Below, piece by piece: positions 42,948 through 52,612 of a stretch of DNA of 64,000 nt. How positions within the stretch are numbered: position 1 is the first letter of the stretch; each line of letters starts with the position of its first letter. The position numbers were made by a program, and so were the translations under genes. This DNA comes from Halodesulfovibrio sp. (GTDB lineage: Bacteria; Desulfobacterota; Desulfovibrionia; Desulfovibrionales; Desulfovibrionaceae), in NCBI RefSeq assembly GCF_025210605.1, contig NZ_JAOARI010000002.1, positions 1 through 64,000 on the forward strand. The letters are read 5' to 3'. The notes under the pieces were generated by a model. The model worked only from the letters and a program-made list of their open reading frames with translations. It did no database searches and was not told the DNA's origin.

Positions 42948-44876
42948 CTACTGAACCTGCCAGACTCCGCCGACACCAACCTTATACACAAGGGGAGAAA
43001 AGCCCTGCGCTCTGCCAAATACCAGCAGCCGTCCTGCTAAGCTTGTTGCCATCGCATGCGGCAATAACAGAACTTCGTTTCCCGTCTCTACTGATGCAAC
43101 ACCATCTACCGAAAAGTCTGTAGTGATACTCAGTTCTGCATCACTCCGTGTAATACTCATTGATACAGGAGTAGCTCTTCCATTCACCTGTATTTCTTTT
43201 CTGCCATGAAGAGGCATCCCGACCATTCGTACAGTCGGAACAGGAAAGTTCGTCATTATGTTTGATGGTCTGAACCACCATGTCCTTTGGAACAGCCCTT
43301 CATCCAGATACAAAAATAACGATTGAGAATTTTCCGGAAACAATTCTGGAATCCAATACCGGACAGACAATCCCTTGGAACGTAGTAATATCTCAGCGTT
43401 GTTTCTTCCACGAAGCAGGCTGCTCAACCAATGCAGCCGCTCTTCAAATGCAACGCTGCTATCAGTCAGTGCCTGTTTCGACAACGGAGCAGGAAGACGA
43501 AATATGCCATTCACGCCATGTGCTGCAAAAAATCGAATACAATTCCGTGCAGTCACAGCGTCCTGCAAACTTAAAATATACTGCAAAATGCGAATACGAA
43601 TTGTGTTCTGACGTCCGCCATCGATAAACACCGGAAGCCCTGTCACATAATGCGCAAAGTATCCTGTATCCCACCATGAAAAGAGCATCCCGTCAGTATG
43701 CATGTTCCCATAGCCGTCAAGGGCTGAAAGCAACTCTACCTGCGGACGGGAAAACAAATTTGCTTCTGCACGCGCTTGGTGCAGATTCCACACAAATGAG
43801 GATAGGAGCAGGCACGCAACGCTGGCTGCTGCCCATTTTTTATCAATCTTAAAATAGTGTAGAAACATCAGCCAAAAACAAGCTGTTCCAAGCCCTGCAA
43901 TCGGCGTCAAAAATAGTGCAAATCGAGAGTTCACAAAGCATAGTAGACCAAGCGCAAGCCAAGGAAAGACCAATGCAACAAAAGGTCTTCCATAGGTGCT
44001 TATGCCGTAAATGCAACCCATACAAACTATACACCATCCCAGCCCGCCGAATGGTGCTAATGCAGAAAATTCATTAAGACTCAGCGGTTGAAGCTCGGCA
44101 ATTCCCGCCATATTTTCAACGTGCCCAGTTAGTAACAACTGTACGTGCGCTGCCCCCCATTCCCAGACATTCTGGTTCACCAACAGCAAAGCACAACCCA
44201 ATGCTGCTATCAAAATCCAAACGATGCCGCGCACACGAAGCCAAGGAAGCATGCAACAAATAACGACTGCAACAACAATTGCCGCCATGCCCCATGTCCA
44301 CCACAAAAGGCATATTGCCCCTACTAGTAAGCACCAGTACTTCCCTCGTGCGCTGAAGGCATTTTTAAGAGCAAGAACAGCACCGCAAACTACAGCCAAA
44401 CACAAAACAATAATCGGGTCTGTATCAAACCAATTCGGGGCTGAGCGGACATAAAAATAAGGAAAAAATGCACTTACTAAGGCAGCCAGACACGCGACCT
44501 TCGCAGAAACAACACGGTGAAAACACCAGCACAGCCCCATAATAGCCGCCCAATAACAGCCTAAAGCAACCAGTGGTGCTACGTCTTGCACGGAAGAAGA
44601 AGTAAGGTTTGCGATACCAGCCGTAAGAGCACTCAAAAATGGAGCCTGTAGCCACTCAGCGCTAGAAGTCGCATTATGCGCCAGTTGTCGGGCAAGGCTC
44701 AGATAATGATACCCATCTGCCGATAGCTCAGGACCCCTTCCAGTCCCCCACATACTCATAGTGGTCATCAGCGTCGCTCGATGCAACACTCCCATGACGG
44801 CAGTTGCAATACAGGTCGTTACAAAAAATTGCATACTCCCTCGCTGGGTATCTCTGTCTAACCACAAACACTGCAT
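42948..44876 (-). CDS. STT3/PglB-like oligosaccharyltransferase
   Basis: 642 residues: about 12-13 membrane helices then a soluble periplasmic domain. The STT3 catalytic signatures are all visible: Asp in SADGYHYLSLA (first loop), NWFDTDP (DxD-like, about 148-154), GIAELQP (the SVSEHQP-type Glu loop, about 259-265), SRFALFLTP, and SWWDTGY (WWDYG motif, about 400-406) at the start of the soluble domain. So it should move a lipid-linked glycan to protein in the periplasm. The start at 44876 overlaps the DUF2304 stop (TAATG). Placement inside a type II secretion cluster is unusual. Confidence 0.82.
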   Translation of the reverse strand: MQCLWLDRDTQRGSMQFFVTTCIATAVMGVLHRATLMTTMSMWGTGRGPELSADGYHYLSLARQLAHNATSSAEWLQAPFLSALTAGIANLTSSSVQDVAPLVALGCYWAAIMGLCWCFHRVVSAKVACLAALVSAFFPYFYVRSAPNWFDTDPIIVLCLAVVCGAVLALKNAFSARGKYWCLLVGAICLLWWTWGMAAIVVAVVICCMLPWLRVRGIVWILIAALGCALLLVNQNVWEWGAAHVQLLLTGHVENMAGIAELQPLSLNEFSALAPFGGLGWCIVCMGCIYGISTYGRPFVALVFPWLALGLLCFVNSRFALFLTPIAGLGTACFWLMFLHYFKIDKKWAAASVACLLLSSFVWNLHQARAEANLFSRPQVELLSALDGYGNMHTDGMLFSWWDTGYFAHYVTGLPVFIDGGRQNTIRIRILQYILSLQDAVTARNCIRFFAAHGVNGIFRLPAPLSKQALTDSSVAFEERLHWLSSLLRGRNNAEILLRSKGLSVRYWIPELFPENSQSLFLYLDEGLFQRTWWFRPSNIMTNFPVPTVRMVGMPLHGRKEIQVNGRATPVSMSITRSDAELSITTDFSVDGVASVETGNEVLLLPHAMATSLAGRLLVFGRAQGFSPLVYKVGVGGVWQVQ

Positions 44877-45274
44877 TATTTCACCGTGTCGCAATCCTCA
44901 GCAGCACCCTTGCACTCAGCATGGTGTACCCCAGTGTTGCCTTCCAATTGCTGCACACGTTCTTCTAATAACGCATATGATTGCGCCAATCTTCTATGCG
45001 CTACTTTTTGCTGAGAAAGAGTAACGTCGGCAAAAAAAGCTCTCACGACAACGAGGACAAACGGAGCAAAAACCATCAGCAAGGAAGCTCCGTTAGATGT
45101 CATTAATTGTGAACCGCCCTTTCCCGCAGCCACCGAGCACGATGTTATTACAATAAAAACAATCCACCACGAGGCATATCGGGCATGCAATTTTTTTCGG
45201 GCTACAAACAGCAGCACAAGCAAAATCAAACAACCAGAAAAAATACTCATGCCCCACGTAGAAAGCATTGCCAT
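44876..45274 (-). CDS. DUF2304 membrane protein
   Basis: 132 residues: three membrane helices (about 8-25, 36-54, 64-83) and a cytoplasmic coiled-coil tail (SQQKVAHRRLAQSYALLEERVQQLE). This is the DUF2304 pattern, which normally accompanies polyprenyl-phosphate glycosyltransferases of the DPM1 type. It follows such a GT2 gene by four bases and overlaps the oligosaccharyltransferase gene. It probably anchors the GT2 enzyme to the membrane or helps handle its lipid product. Confidence 0.78.
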   Translation of the reverse strand: MAMLSTWGMSIFSGCLILLVLLFVARKKLHARYASWWIVFIVITSCSVAAGKGGSQLMTSNGASLLMVFAPFVLVVVRAFFADVTLSQQKVAHRRLAQSYALLEERVQQLEGNTGVHHAECKGAAEDCDTVK

Positions 45275-45278
45275 ACGA

Positions 45279-45986
45279 TTACCGCTCAGTTTTATTTTTA
45301 GAGGATAGCGTTACGTCTCCGACAACAAGCACAAACGATTGCAACATGTAGTCTACAAGCGAAAGAAAGCAATCAAACACACGCGATGAGCCGTGTTTTC
45401 GTTGTTCAAACGCTACAGAATATTCAGAAACAATCATTCCGGCTTCACGAACAAGACACAGCGGCCCTATGTCCTGATAATCAAACAGGGATATTTTCTC
45501 TTCTGCAAACAGTGTTGCAACCTTTCTATTCATAACTCGAAAACCGGACGTTGAATCGCACACAGCGGTGCGTGATACAATCCCGAAGATACGCCGTGTG
45601 TATTGCTTCAGCATTCCTCCACGCTCAGGATCGGAAGCAATTACAATATCAGCCTGCTGTCGCTCCTGTTCTTCCAATAGCTGCGGAATATGTCTGGCAG
45701 GATGCTGTGCATCACCATCCATACAGACAAATGTTGTCACATCCCGCTCAAGTCCGAAGCGCAGACCTGTTTGTGTCGCGCACCATGCCCCCAGCCGCAC
45801 CGGAAGCCGGAGCACAATTGCTCCGGCTTTTTTAGCGACAGATGCGGTTGAGTCCTCGCTGGCATCATCCACAACAACAACCTGATACCCGCGTTCGAGC
45901 AATGGTGCCAGAACCTCAGGTAATGAGGGTTCTTCGTTATGGGCAGGAATAACGACAAGCAGCCTGTCTTTATGAGGAGCTGCCAT
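45279..45986 (-). CDS. GT2 glycosyltransferase (DPM1-like)
   Basis: 235 residues, GT-A fold: LLVVIPAHNEEPSLPEVL, VVDDASEDSTA, and the DxD-type metal motif MDGDAQHPA, followed by SGFRVMNR. It lacks C-terminal membrane helices, as in polyprenyl-phosphate sugar synthases (dolichyl-phosphate mannose type). It probably loads a sugar onto polyprenyl phosphate for extracytoplasmic use. The start at 45986 (AGGTG upstream) overlaps the previous gene by 17 bases. Confidence 0.9.
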   Translation of the reverse strand: MAAPHKDRLLVVIPAHNEEPSLPEVLAPLLERGYQVVVVDDASEDSTASVAKKAGAIVLRLPVRLGAWCATQTGLRFGLERDVTTFVCMDGDAQHPARHIPQLLEEQERQQADIVIASDPERGGMLKQYTRRIFGIVSRTAVCDSTSGFRVMNRKVATLFAEEKISLFDYQDIGPLCLVREAGMIVSEYSVAFEQRKHGSSRVFDCFLSLVDYMLQSFVLVVGDVTLSSKNKTER

Positions 45987-47625
45987 TATCAACACCTACA
46001 GCCTTTGTGTCTGCTGCATTTTGTCCTGCAACTTTTGCGGTAAGCGTAATCTGTGTAATTTTTGAAGTGTTATCGCGGATTCTGTAATCAAAGCGGATAG
46101 TACTGCTACCAGCACTACGTTCCACAGTTTGTGAAGGGGCAAAAACACCTTCTCCAGCAAGAGAAATTTCGCCTTGATCGACGCTGAATGTAACAGGCCA
46201 GTCAACCACGTTACCGGATTCAAGGTTCAAGAGAACCTCCAGCGCTGCCGTGCCGCTTTTAAGCAATGCACCATCAAGCGGGTTATCAATACGCAGTGTT
46301 AATTTTGGAGCCGGTAAATCATCGCGAGTTAAACTGACAACAAGGTTATGTTCATAGTAAATGGTATCGTCGGTGTATGTTGCAGTCACCGGAACAGGCG
46401 TTACCGTTTTGCTTAACATGCTTCCGTCATACGTAAGTGTGTAGCGTCCGCTTGCCGCTTTCGCCAACGTAACACCCTTCATAACGGGAATCTTCACAGA
46501 CAATTTAGCATCTGCCGGAACTTGTGCACTGCCATCAGACATACGCAGCACATATTGCAAGGTAGAGTTAGAAGTAGACCCAGCTCTAAGGACATTCGGA
46601 ACAGCACTACCTTCCAGTCGCAAAGGAATGGATTTAAGCGCACGCTCGAATACTTCTTTGGCTATCTTTTTTAACTCCTGCCAGTCATTTTCAGAGAAAT
46701 GTTTCTCAACAGCACCAGCATATGTTTTCACTTCATGTTCAGCGATGTCCATAACACGCTTAATCTGTTTCTCACGTACTGCGCTATTGTTGGTGTAGGT
46801 CTCAATAGAATCTTCAAAAGATGTCACATAACGTTGAAATGCTGTATCATTTAAAGGAGAATCTTTATCTGTACTGCTTATACCATTCTGCTCTAATGTT
46901 GTTTTGACAAAAGCATTATTGGCGATAAAAGAAGTTGGTTTTACATTTCGATTAATTTTTCCAATAATCCCATACTGAAGTCCCAATGTAGCAAGGTAAG
47001 AGTTAAAACTTTTCTCAGAAACGACTACATTTTCACCAGAAGCTTTTTCTAACACAGCGTTGTATAATTTATATTTCAAGAAATTTTTTCGCTGGTTGGA
47101 ATCAAAATCCTTAGAATACAATAACGGAGCTGTTTTGATATCTGTTCCAACAAGCTTTTCAGTTAGAGAAAAAGCGTCTTCCATATCTTTCTTTGTTACG
47201 TACTTAGAATGAGCAGACGCTTTACCTACGGCAATCCAATATGCAAGGGTTGTTGCGGGAGAAACGGTAATTTTTGCATCTTCTCCAGTATCCATCATCA
47301 TTCCGTACAGCGCAGCACCTTCTTTCATAGGGGTACGCTTAACTGAACCATCCTCATTAACGATACGCTCAGTACCTTGAGAAACTTTTACAAGATACGG
47401 CCCGCCCACTGGCACGGTCACTTCAAATTTACCCAACTCATCCGTCTTGCCAGTCTCAACAATAGTTCCAAACTCAGGTTCAAGAAACTCCACTGTTGAA
47501 TTTTCAAGAAAAGAAGCACCCGCTACCCCTTGTACTTCCGTACTGCTCTGTCCGCAGCCACTCAGAACAACAAGCAACCCTACTACGATCAACGTGCAGA
47601 CACGCCGAAGTGAACCTACTGACAT
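45970..47625 (-). CDS. Large lipoprotein, unknown function
   Basis: 551 residues. Lipobox VLSGC (about residue 23) marks a lipoprotein. After it, a beta-rich N-terminal domain (ENSTVEFLEPEFG..TGKTDELGKFEVTVPVGGPYLVKVS) resembles a carboxypeptidase-regulatory-like or Cna-B fold; a helical middle (about 150-350) follows, then beta-sandwich C-terminal domains (about 370-550). The start at 47625 has GAGGAG eight bases upstream and overlaps the TPR gene by ten bases. Not recognised as a standard secretion component; it may be a surface-exposed accessory factor or a substrate. Confidence 0.72.
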   Translation of the reverse strand: MSVGSLRRVCTLIVVGLLVVLSGCGQSSTEVQGVAGASFLENSTVEFLEPEFGTIVETGKTDELGKFEVTVPVGGPYLVKVSQGTERIVNEDGSVKRTPMKEGAALYGMMMDTGEDAKITVSPATTLAYWIAVGKASAHSKYVTKKDMEDAFSLTEKLVGTDIKTAPLLYSKDFDSNQRKNFLKYKLYNAVLEKASGENVVVSEKSFNSYLATLGLQYGIIGKINRNVKPTSFIANNAFVKTTLEQNGISSTDKDSPLNDTAFQRYVTSFEDSIETYTNNSAVREKQIKRVMDIAEHEVKTYAGAVEKHFSENDWQELKKIAKEVFERALKSIPLRLEGSAVPNVLRAGSTSNSTLQYVLRMSDGSAQVPADAKLSVKIPVMKGVTLAKAASGRYTLTYDGSMLSKTVTPVPVTATYTDDTIYYEHNLVVSLTRDDLPAPKLTLRIDNPLDGALLKSGTAALEVLLNLESGNVVDWPVTFSVDQGEISLAGEGVFAPSQTVERSAGSSTIRFDYRIRDNTSKITQITLTAKVAGQNAADTKAVGVDNGSSS

Positions 47626-48593
47626 ACTCCAGACTCCTCGTATAAATCTAACGTACCACAAAGCCCTATATCACAGGCTTCCACAAGCATTTTACAACCG
47701 GTCACGGAATCTTCTTCGCGCAGCAGCGCTACGCCCATTGCAGCTTTGGCAGCAGCAAAATCTTTTTTATATCCGATTGCTTTTGAAAACTCTTTTGCAG
47801 CTTCCTGATGCTTCCATTGACGAGCATACAGCTGACCCCGATTATAATAAAAAACAGCTTCGGATGGCTGATACAAAATGGCTTCATTCAAATGATCCAA
47901 TGCATCTGTGTAGCGTTCATTTTGCAGCATCAGTAACGCAAGATTGTTATGGGCGCGTGCAAATTCCGGATTATACCGCAGTGCAGTATTGTAATTTTCT
48001 TCTGCTTTTCCCCATAGCTCTAACTTCTGCAATGCCAGACCTTTATTAAAGAAGGCTTCTGCATAGTTGTGTTTTATGGAAATAGCTTTTTCAAATTCTT
48101 TTTTAGCAACCATAAATTCTTTTTTTCTATAAAACGCAAGCCCTCTGCCATTGTAGGCTCTGTACATCTTGTCATTTAACGAAAGCGCTTTAGAAAAATC
48201 TGCAATTGCTGCATCAAGGCTATCTTTTTGTAATAATGAATAGCCCCGATTATAATAAAATTCTGGAACATCCGGTGCTTTCACTATTGCTGTTGAAAGA
48301 TATCTTTTGCCTTCGTCATATTTTCCTGCCGCAACAGCCAGTGTTCCACGCATTCCATAGTCACCGGCGTTCGCAAGATTCATAGAAATAAGTTTATCAA
48401 GCATCTGTTGTGCCTGATCTGTAGCACCACGCTTAATAGCTCGTGCAGCTTGTTCACGAATAACTGATGCTTCCGGCAACACAGGAGTTGTCTTTTTTAT
48501 TGAACGCTGGGCACAGCCAGTCAGTGTTAACGCTACGCACAGCAGGAGAAGAAACCGCGTTCTACCCGCCATGTATCTCATCATCGTATTCAT
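47616..48593 (-). CDS. TPR lipoprotein
   Basis: 325 residues. N-terminal lipobox LTLTGC (lipidated Cys at about 27), then about eight TPR repeats (YNRGYSLLQKDSLDAAIADFSKALSL, AYNGRGLAFYRKKEFMVAKKEF, AFFNKGLALQKLELWGKAEEN). TPR lipoproteins often act as assembly factors for secretins or pili, as PilF/PilW do. Here the ATG overlaps the gspH stop (TAATG), so a pilotin-like role for the GspD secretin is a fair inference. No classical GspS is present. Confidence 0.85.
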   Translation of the reverse strand: MNTMMRYMAGRTRFLLLLCVALTLTGCAQRSIKKTTPVLPEASVIREQAARAIKRGATDQAQQMLDKLISMNLANAGDYGMRGTLAVAAGKYDEGKRYLSTAIVKAPDVPEFYYNRGYSLLQKDSLDAAIADFSKALSLNDKMYRAYNGRGLAFYRKKEFMVAKKEFEKAISIKHNYAEAFFNKGLALQKLELWGKAEENYNTALRYNPEFARAHNNLALLMLQNERYTDALDHLNEAILYQPSEAVFYYNRGQLYARQWKHQEAAKEFSKAIGYKKDFAAAKAAMGVALLREEDSVTGCKMLVEACDIGLCGTLDLYEESGVCQ

Positions 48594-49087
48594 TATTTCC
48601 CTCTGTTTTGCTGTGCACCGCGATGTACTGTTGTTTTTCCCCGAAACGCCTGAATATGCACTGTCCGCGTTTCCTGACCATCACTTAGAACCATGGAAGC
48701 CTCTTCAATAATTCCCGCTGGCTTAATCACCAGCTCAACAGTGCCGGACTTCATGGTTTTGTCTGCTTTCTGCACATGAAGGATAGAAGCGGAAGAAAAA
48801 CGAATGCTAGAAAGCACCTCTTCTGCTGCTACAAGCTCTATCTTTCCAGTGCGAATATATACTTTTATACGAAGGTGCTTCCGATCTCTTCTTGCCGAGT
48901 CCACACCCTTCTCAATAAATCGGGAGCACGTTGCAATATCGTGATCTAGCGATGAAGCACGAAGAGTTTCCCACACACGCGGCGCAGCAACCGTTGCCAG
49001 AATAACCAACAAAACAAGAGCGACGACTGTTTCCAGTAGCGTCATCCCTGCTTCACTATTTGGTTTCCCAACTGTTGATATCTGCAT
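48593..49087 (-). CDS. gspH: Type II secretion minor pseudopilin GspH
   Basis: 164 residues. Short leader MQISTVGKPNSEAG, prepilin-peptidase site G-MTLLETV (Glu at +5), then one hydrophobic helix LVLLVILATVAAP and a beta-rich domain. The start at 49087 lies inside the 3' end of gspG; an earlier in-frame start would give a long leader without homology. Minor pseudopilins form the tip of the pseudopilus. Confidence 0.85.
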   Translation of the reverse strand: MQISTVGKPNSEAGMTLLETVVALVLLVILATVAAPRVWETLRASSLDHDIATCSRFIEKGVDSARRDRKHLRIKVYIRTGKIELVAAEEVLSSIRFSSASILHVQKADKTMKSGTVELVIKPAGIIEEASMVLSDGQETRTVHIQAFRGKTTVHRGAQQNRGK

Positions 49088-49514
49088 CAGTGTCTTCTCC
49101 TCCAGCCTCACTGTCTGCACCGTAGCTGGTAATATCGTAAGCACCGTGTTTTCCGGGTGCGGTATACACGTATTCGGTATCCCATGGATCTTTCGGCAGG
49201 CGGGCTACATATCCGCCAGTGCGATAATTTACAGCCTCACGACCAAAATTCGGCTTTGCAACAAGCGCTTCGAGTCCTTGTTCCGTTGTCGGGTAAAAGC
49301 CGTTGTCCATTCTGAATGATTCAAGCCCCACACTCAGTTGCTCCATTTGCAAACGCGCTTTCACAACCCGAGCCTTATGCGGTTCATCCATAATTTTAGG
49401 AACCACTAGCCCCGCAAGAATGCCTAGAATCACAATTACGATCATTAATTCCATCAGGGTAAACCCGCTATCAGCAGCAATGCGGGGTGAAATTCTTTTC
49501 GTCTCTGTTTTCAT
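49056..49514 (-). CDS. gspG: Type II secretion major pseudopilin GspG
   Basis: 152 residues. Leader MKTETKRISPRIAADSG then FTLMELMIVIVILGILAG, with Glu at +5. The C-terminal part has NGFYPTTEQGLEALV, LPKDPWDTEYVY and YDITSYGADSEAGGED, the hallmark calcium-binding loop of GspG. It is the main shaft subunit of the pseudopilus. Overlaps gspH by 32 bases. Confidence 0.97.
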   Translation of the reverse strand: MKTETKRISPRIAADSGFTLMELMIVIVILGILAGLVVPKIMDEPHKARVVKARLQMEQLSVGLESFRMDNGFYPTTEQGLEALVAKPNFGREAVNYRTGGYVARLPKDPWDTEYVYTAPGKHGAYDITSYGADSEAGGEDTDADINSWETK

Positions 49515-49543
49515 ACAATTCCTTCCAAGTTCTTCTGAAACGA

Positions 49544-50083
49544 CTAAGACGGAGCTATAAGCAAATTCACAGTCAGCCCGTTCTTTTGTTTTCCTATCTG
49601 CGCTTGCTCTATTGCCACATTTCTCATTGCGTGTTCTATGCGGAAAAGTAGCCGCACGACTTCAAATGTCTTTAAAGAATGAACAGAAAGACGTACTCGC
49701 TCCTGACCATTCGATGGTTCCGCTTGGATAGCATTGACTCTTCGGGTCAGTTGAAGATTCTTCGTCAATTCTTCCAGTTGCGAAAAAAGCGTGACACCAT
49801 TTTTTCGTGGTTTACTGCGCTCTTCTTTGGTCACACCATTTGCGGATAAAAGACTTTGGTACGTAGCAACCAATTGCTGAACTTTGGTGAATTGCGCCTG
49901 TGCCTCTTCGTATTTCGCAGACAGTGAACTATACCCAAGCACACCGGCGATGAGCGCAGTAAGTAAACCTGCTGCAATGACACCTATTTTCCGGTTTTCA
50001 CGCACTTTCGTATATGCAGCTATAAGTGTCTGCCGTGCTACAAGCACATTTTTCTCAATATATTTCTGTATATTTTGGCGCAT
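49544..50083 (-). CDS. gspM: Type II secretion protein GspM-like
   Basis: 179 residues: short cytoplasmic start, one membrane helix (IGVIAAGLLTALIAGVLGYSS, about 33-53), a coiled coil, and a small ferredoxin-like periplasmic domain (about 105-179). This is the GspM layout. It pairs with GspL in the inner-membrane platform; gspL lies four bases upstream. Sequence conservation in the family is low, so the call leans on layout and neighbours. Confidence 0.8.
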   Translation of the reverse strand: MRQNIQKYIEKNVLVARQTLIAAYTKVRENRKIGVIAAGLLTALIAGVLGYSSLSAKYEEAQAQFTKVQQLVATYQSLLSANGVTKEERSKPRKNGVTLFSQLEELTKNLQLTRRVNAIQAEPSNGQERVRLSVHSLKTFEVVRLLFRIEHAMRNVAIEQAQIGKQKNGLTVNLLIAPS

Positions 50084-50086
50084 ACA

Positions 50087-51541
50087 CTACTCACTCATGG
50101 AAAGCGCTATGGTAAACTCCACAGCATTTTTCTTAACCGCCCGTCGTGCGATAACCACATCTGAAAAAATATTTTGTTGCTTCAAAGCCGTTACAAACAC
50201 ATCTACTTTTGAAGAGTCCTTTGTTCTGCCTGACAATTCAAAACCTTTTGCGGTCTTAACAAATCGAGTTAGCGAACTCTTGGCAGGCAGCTTTGCAGAA
50301 ACAACCTCGAACACACTCAAAAGGCTGTGCCCCTGAGTACTCGCCATTGCTTTAAGCTCAGTTATTTCTGATTTGATGATTCGTATTTTTTGAGAACGGC
50401 TTGCTTTTTTGTAACGCTGAGCAACCGCGTTATGGATAAGCTCTTCTGTCTTCGATTCATAATATGAGGTGGCACGATACAATTTCACAGCGTGTGCAGA
50501 TACGAGAAGCAGCAGGCTTACGCCCAGCAAACCAACACTCAGCAGCATTATTTTGGGAGAAACTGTACCCTTCTTGGCTGTTGATTCTTTTTTCTGCTTC
50601 ACACCAACTGAGGCAACGTTCTTTTGACGCGACGGAAGAAGAGGAGAATTAAGGCATGCACCTACCAACACGCGGCGCTGCCCATCAGTCACACCCTCCG
50701 GTAGAACATCAACCATTTTTCGGTATAACGCTTCAGCAACAGGAATAAAGGTCGGCTGAACTAGCGGGAGCAAGGAAGCCGGGGGAGCTGTATTGGCTTC
50801 TACGCCGTCATCTGTCATTTTTTGATGCGCAAGGGGTGTAATTCCAACCTGCTTGAGCCGATAGAGACACCTCATGAGCAGTTGATATTCATTTCCATCA
50901 TTGGCGCTTTGCTGCTGAACATACACTGGCACTGTCCCCTGCAAACCGACCAACATTTCATCATGAGGCATAGTCAGCACAGCAGGAAAATGCTCTTTTA
51001 TAGCAGCCAGAGAGCGACAAAACGCAGACACTGGTGAATCAAAACCTGTTACTGCAATACCGTGTTCACCAAAAATTTTTTCCACAAGTTCGAGATGCTC
51101 TGAACTGCTTGCAACCACGCCATAACTGAACAACCTATCCGCCCTGCGCCCCAGAGATACTGACTGAATCCGTAATGCGCCTTGCAGTGCCGGAATTTTT
51201 CTATCTATGTCATTCGCAAGCACTCGTTTTGCATTGCGACCACTTTTTACAGGGATAGCGCTGTACGAATGCAGCACTGTGTGTTGAGGACAAATAATAA
51301 CGCAGCGCGGGCGGACTATCTCATGCTTCTGACAAAAACTGCGAACCTCTTTTGCAAGCCCTTCAACATCATCAGAAGAAGTTGCGGACAACACAGCACA
51401 TGCTACAGCACTGTACTCATCATTGCCGCCGAAGGTCTTTTGGGGCAACAAACTGACGAGCTGCTGTCGTATATTCCCAGTCCTTTTCTTCTCAACAGCA
51501 AAAAGAACTGGAGTTACGTTTGAACAATCAACAACAAGCAT
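50087..51541 (-). CDS. gspL: Type II secretion protein GspL-like
   Basis: 484 residues: an actin-like cytoplasmic domain (about 1-290), one membrane helix (about 330-350, MLLSVGLLGVSLLLLVSA) and a small periplasmic domain (about 370-484). GspL bridges the GspE ATPase and the periplasmic parts of the platform. Gene order C-D-E-I-J-K-L-M supports it. The domain is longer than average and weakly conserved. Confidence 0.83.
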   Translation of the reverse strand: MLVVDCSNVTPVLFAVEKKRTGNIRQQLVSLLPQKTFGGNDEYSAVACAVLSATSSDDVEGLAKEVRSFCQKHEIVRPRCVIICPQHTVLHSYSAIPVKSGRNAKRVLANDIDRKIPALQGALRIQSVSLGRRADRLFSYGVVASSSEHLELVEKIFGEHGIAVTGFDSPVSAFCRSLAAIKEHFPAVLTMPHDEMLVGLQGTVPVYVQQQSANDGNEYQLLMRCLYRLKQVGITPLAHQKMTDDGVEANTAPPASLLPLVQPTFIPVAEALYRKMVDVLPEGVTDGQRRVLVGACLNSPLLPSRQKNVASVGVKQKKESTAKKGTVSPKIMLLSVGLLGVSLLLLVSAHAVKLYRATSYYESKTEELIHNAVAQRYKKASRSQKIRIIKSEITELKAMASTQGHSLLSVFEVVSAKLPAKSSLTRFVKTAKGFELSGRTKDSSKVDVFVTALKQQNIFSDVVIARRAVKKNAVEFTIALSMSE

Positions 51542-51544
51542 TCG

Positions 51545-52612
51545 TTACCCTTTCTTTATACTCTTTTTCATCAGTTCAGCTTCACTTTGAACCCAATGCC
51601 CGCTCTTATCGAGTTCTCCAACAGGAAACGCATCTACAAATTTGACAGCCACCTTTGTGCCGCTTCGCTCAACATACACCCGTCTGGTCACAGAAACTGA
51701 CGGCATTCCAATTACGACATCAATAAAAAACACGCTGCTTTTGCAACTTCCCATGGCTGACAACGTTGATTGAGCAGACTTCGGATACGTGCTTTTAATG
51801 TACCATTGCCCACTCAGCTTTGCCTGTTCGTCGTTCTGCTTTGCAGCAACATCCTTGGCAAAATCCTGTCCAGCGGCATCATCCACAAACAGAGAACGAA
51901 GCAATACGCTAGTTGCAGTATTAATATTGACTTTCGTTCTCATATGCGTGGTAAAAAAAAAGCCGAACGGCTGCGAAGTCACTACCGGATAAAATGGCGT
52001 TCCTTTCATCGCGGCGTAGACTTCACTCATAGAAACAAATGCACGGTTTACTGGTCGCGCATCTGAAATTGTTGATGCATACGCCTCTGTTTCCACGCGC
52101 CCCCATCTGGCTTCTACCGTGTCGCCATCGATCCAGTCTTTTATCCGCCATAGTAGCACCATTTGATTTTCTTTTGAAATAGTCGGAAAAACATGGTGCA
52201 GCATTCGTAAAAAAATCTGTGCAGCCTCATCATGCTCACTGGTTATAGAGCCAAGGCTGTTCAGGTTAAACCGCGAGCTAGCATCCAAAATTCTTGCAGA
52301 AACAGTCATCCCGTCCACCTGATGTTGCAGACTTTGCATTGCAGCTGAAAAACGATTCCAAGGTTCCTGAAATGTGTCTATTTCTGCATCATCTTGAGAC
52401 AACATGACCAGCCCCGTTGCAATAACCGATTGTGCAGCAAGTTCTGCTTGCTCTTTCTGCAATAACGCGCTGGCGGTTATGGTATTTCTTGCCGATACCC
52501 TGACTAAACTGACGGCTGTGATTGACAACACTGCAACCATTGCAAGTATCAAAATAAGAACCGCACCCCGCTCACCGGAATTGGAGCCGAAGTTATGCTC
52601 CGCTGTCTGCAT
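51545..52612 (-). CDS. gspK: Type II secretion minor pseudopilin GspK
   Basis: 355 residues. Leader MQTAEHNFGSNSGERG then AVLILILAMVAVLSITAVSLV; as usual for GspK there is no Glu at +5 (Leu/Ile instead). The large globular domain includes RFNLNSLG, WRIKDWIDGD and KVNINTAT, the GspK landmarks (ASRFNLN, D-WxDxD, NINTA). It caps the pseudopilus tip with GspI and GspJ. Overlaps gspJ by 20 bases. Confidence 0.94.
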   Translation of the reverse strand: MQTAEHNFGSNSGERGAVLILILAMVAVLSITAVSLVRVSARNTITASALLQKEQAELAAQSVIATGLVMLSQDDAEIDTFQEPWNRFSAAMQSLQHQVDGMTVSARILDASSRFNLNSLGSITSEHDEAAQIFLRMLHHVFPTISKENQMVLLWRIKDWIDGDTVEARWGRVETEAYASTISDARPVNRAFVSMSEVYAAMKGTPFYPVVTSQPFGFFFTTHMRTKVNINTATSVLLRSLFVDDAAGQDFAKDVAAKQNDEQAKLSGQWYIKSTYPKSAQSTLSAMGSCKSSVFFIDVVIGMPSVSVTRRVYVERSGTKVAVKFVDAFPVGELDKSGHWVQSEAELMKKSIKKG

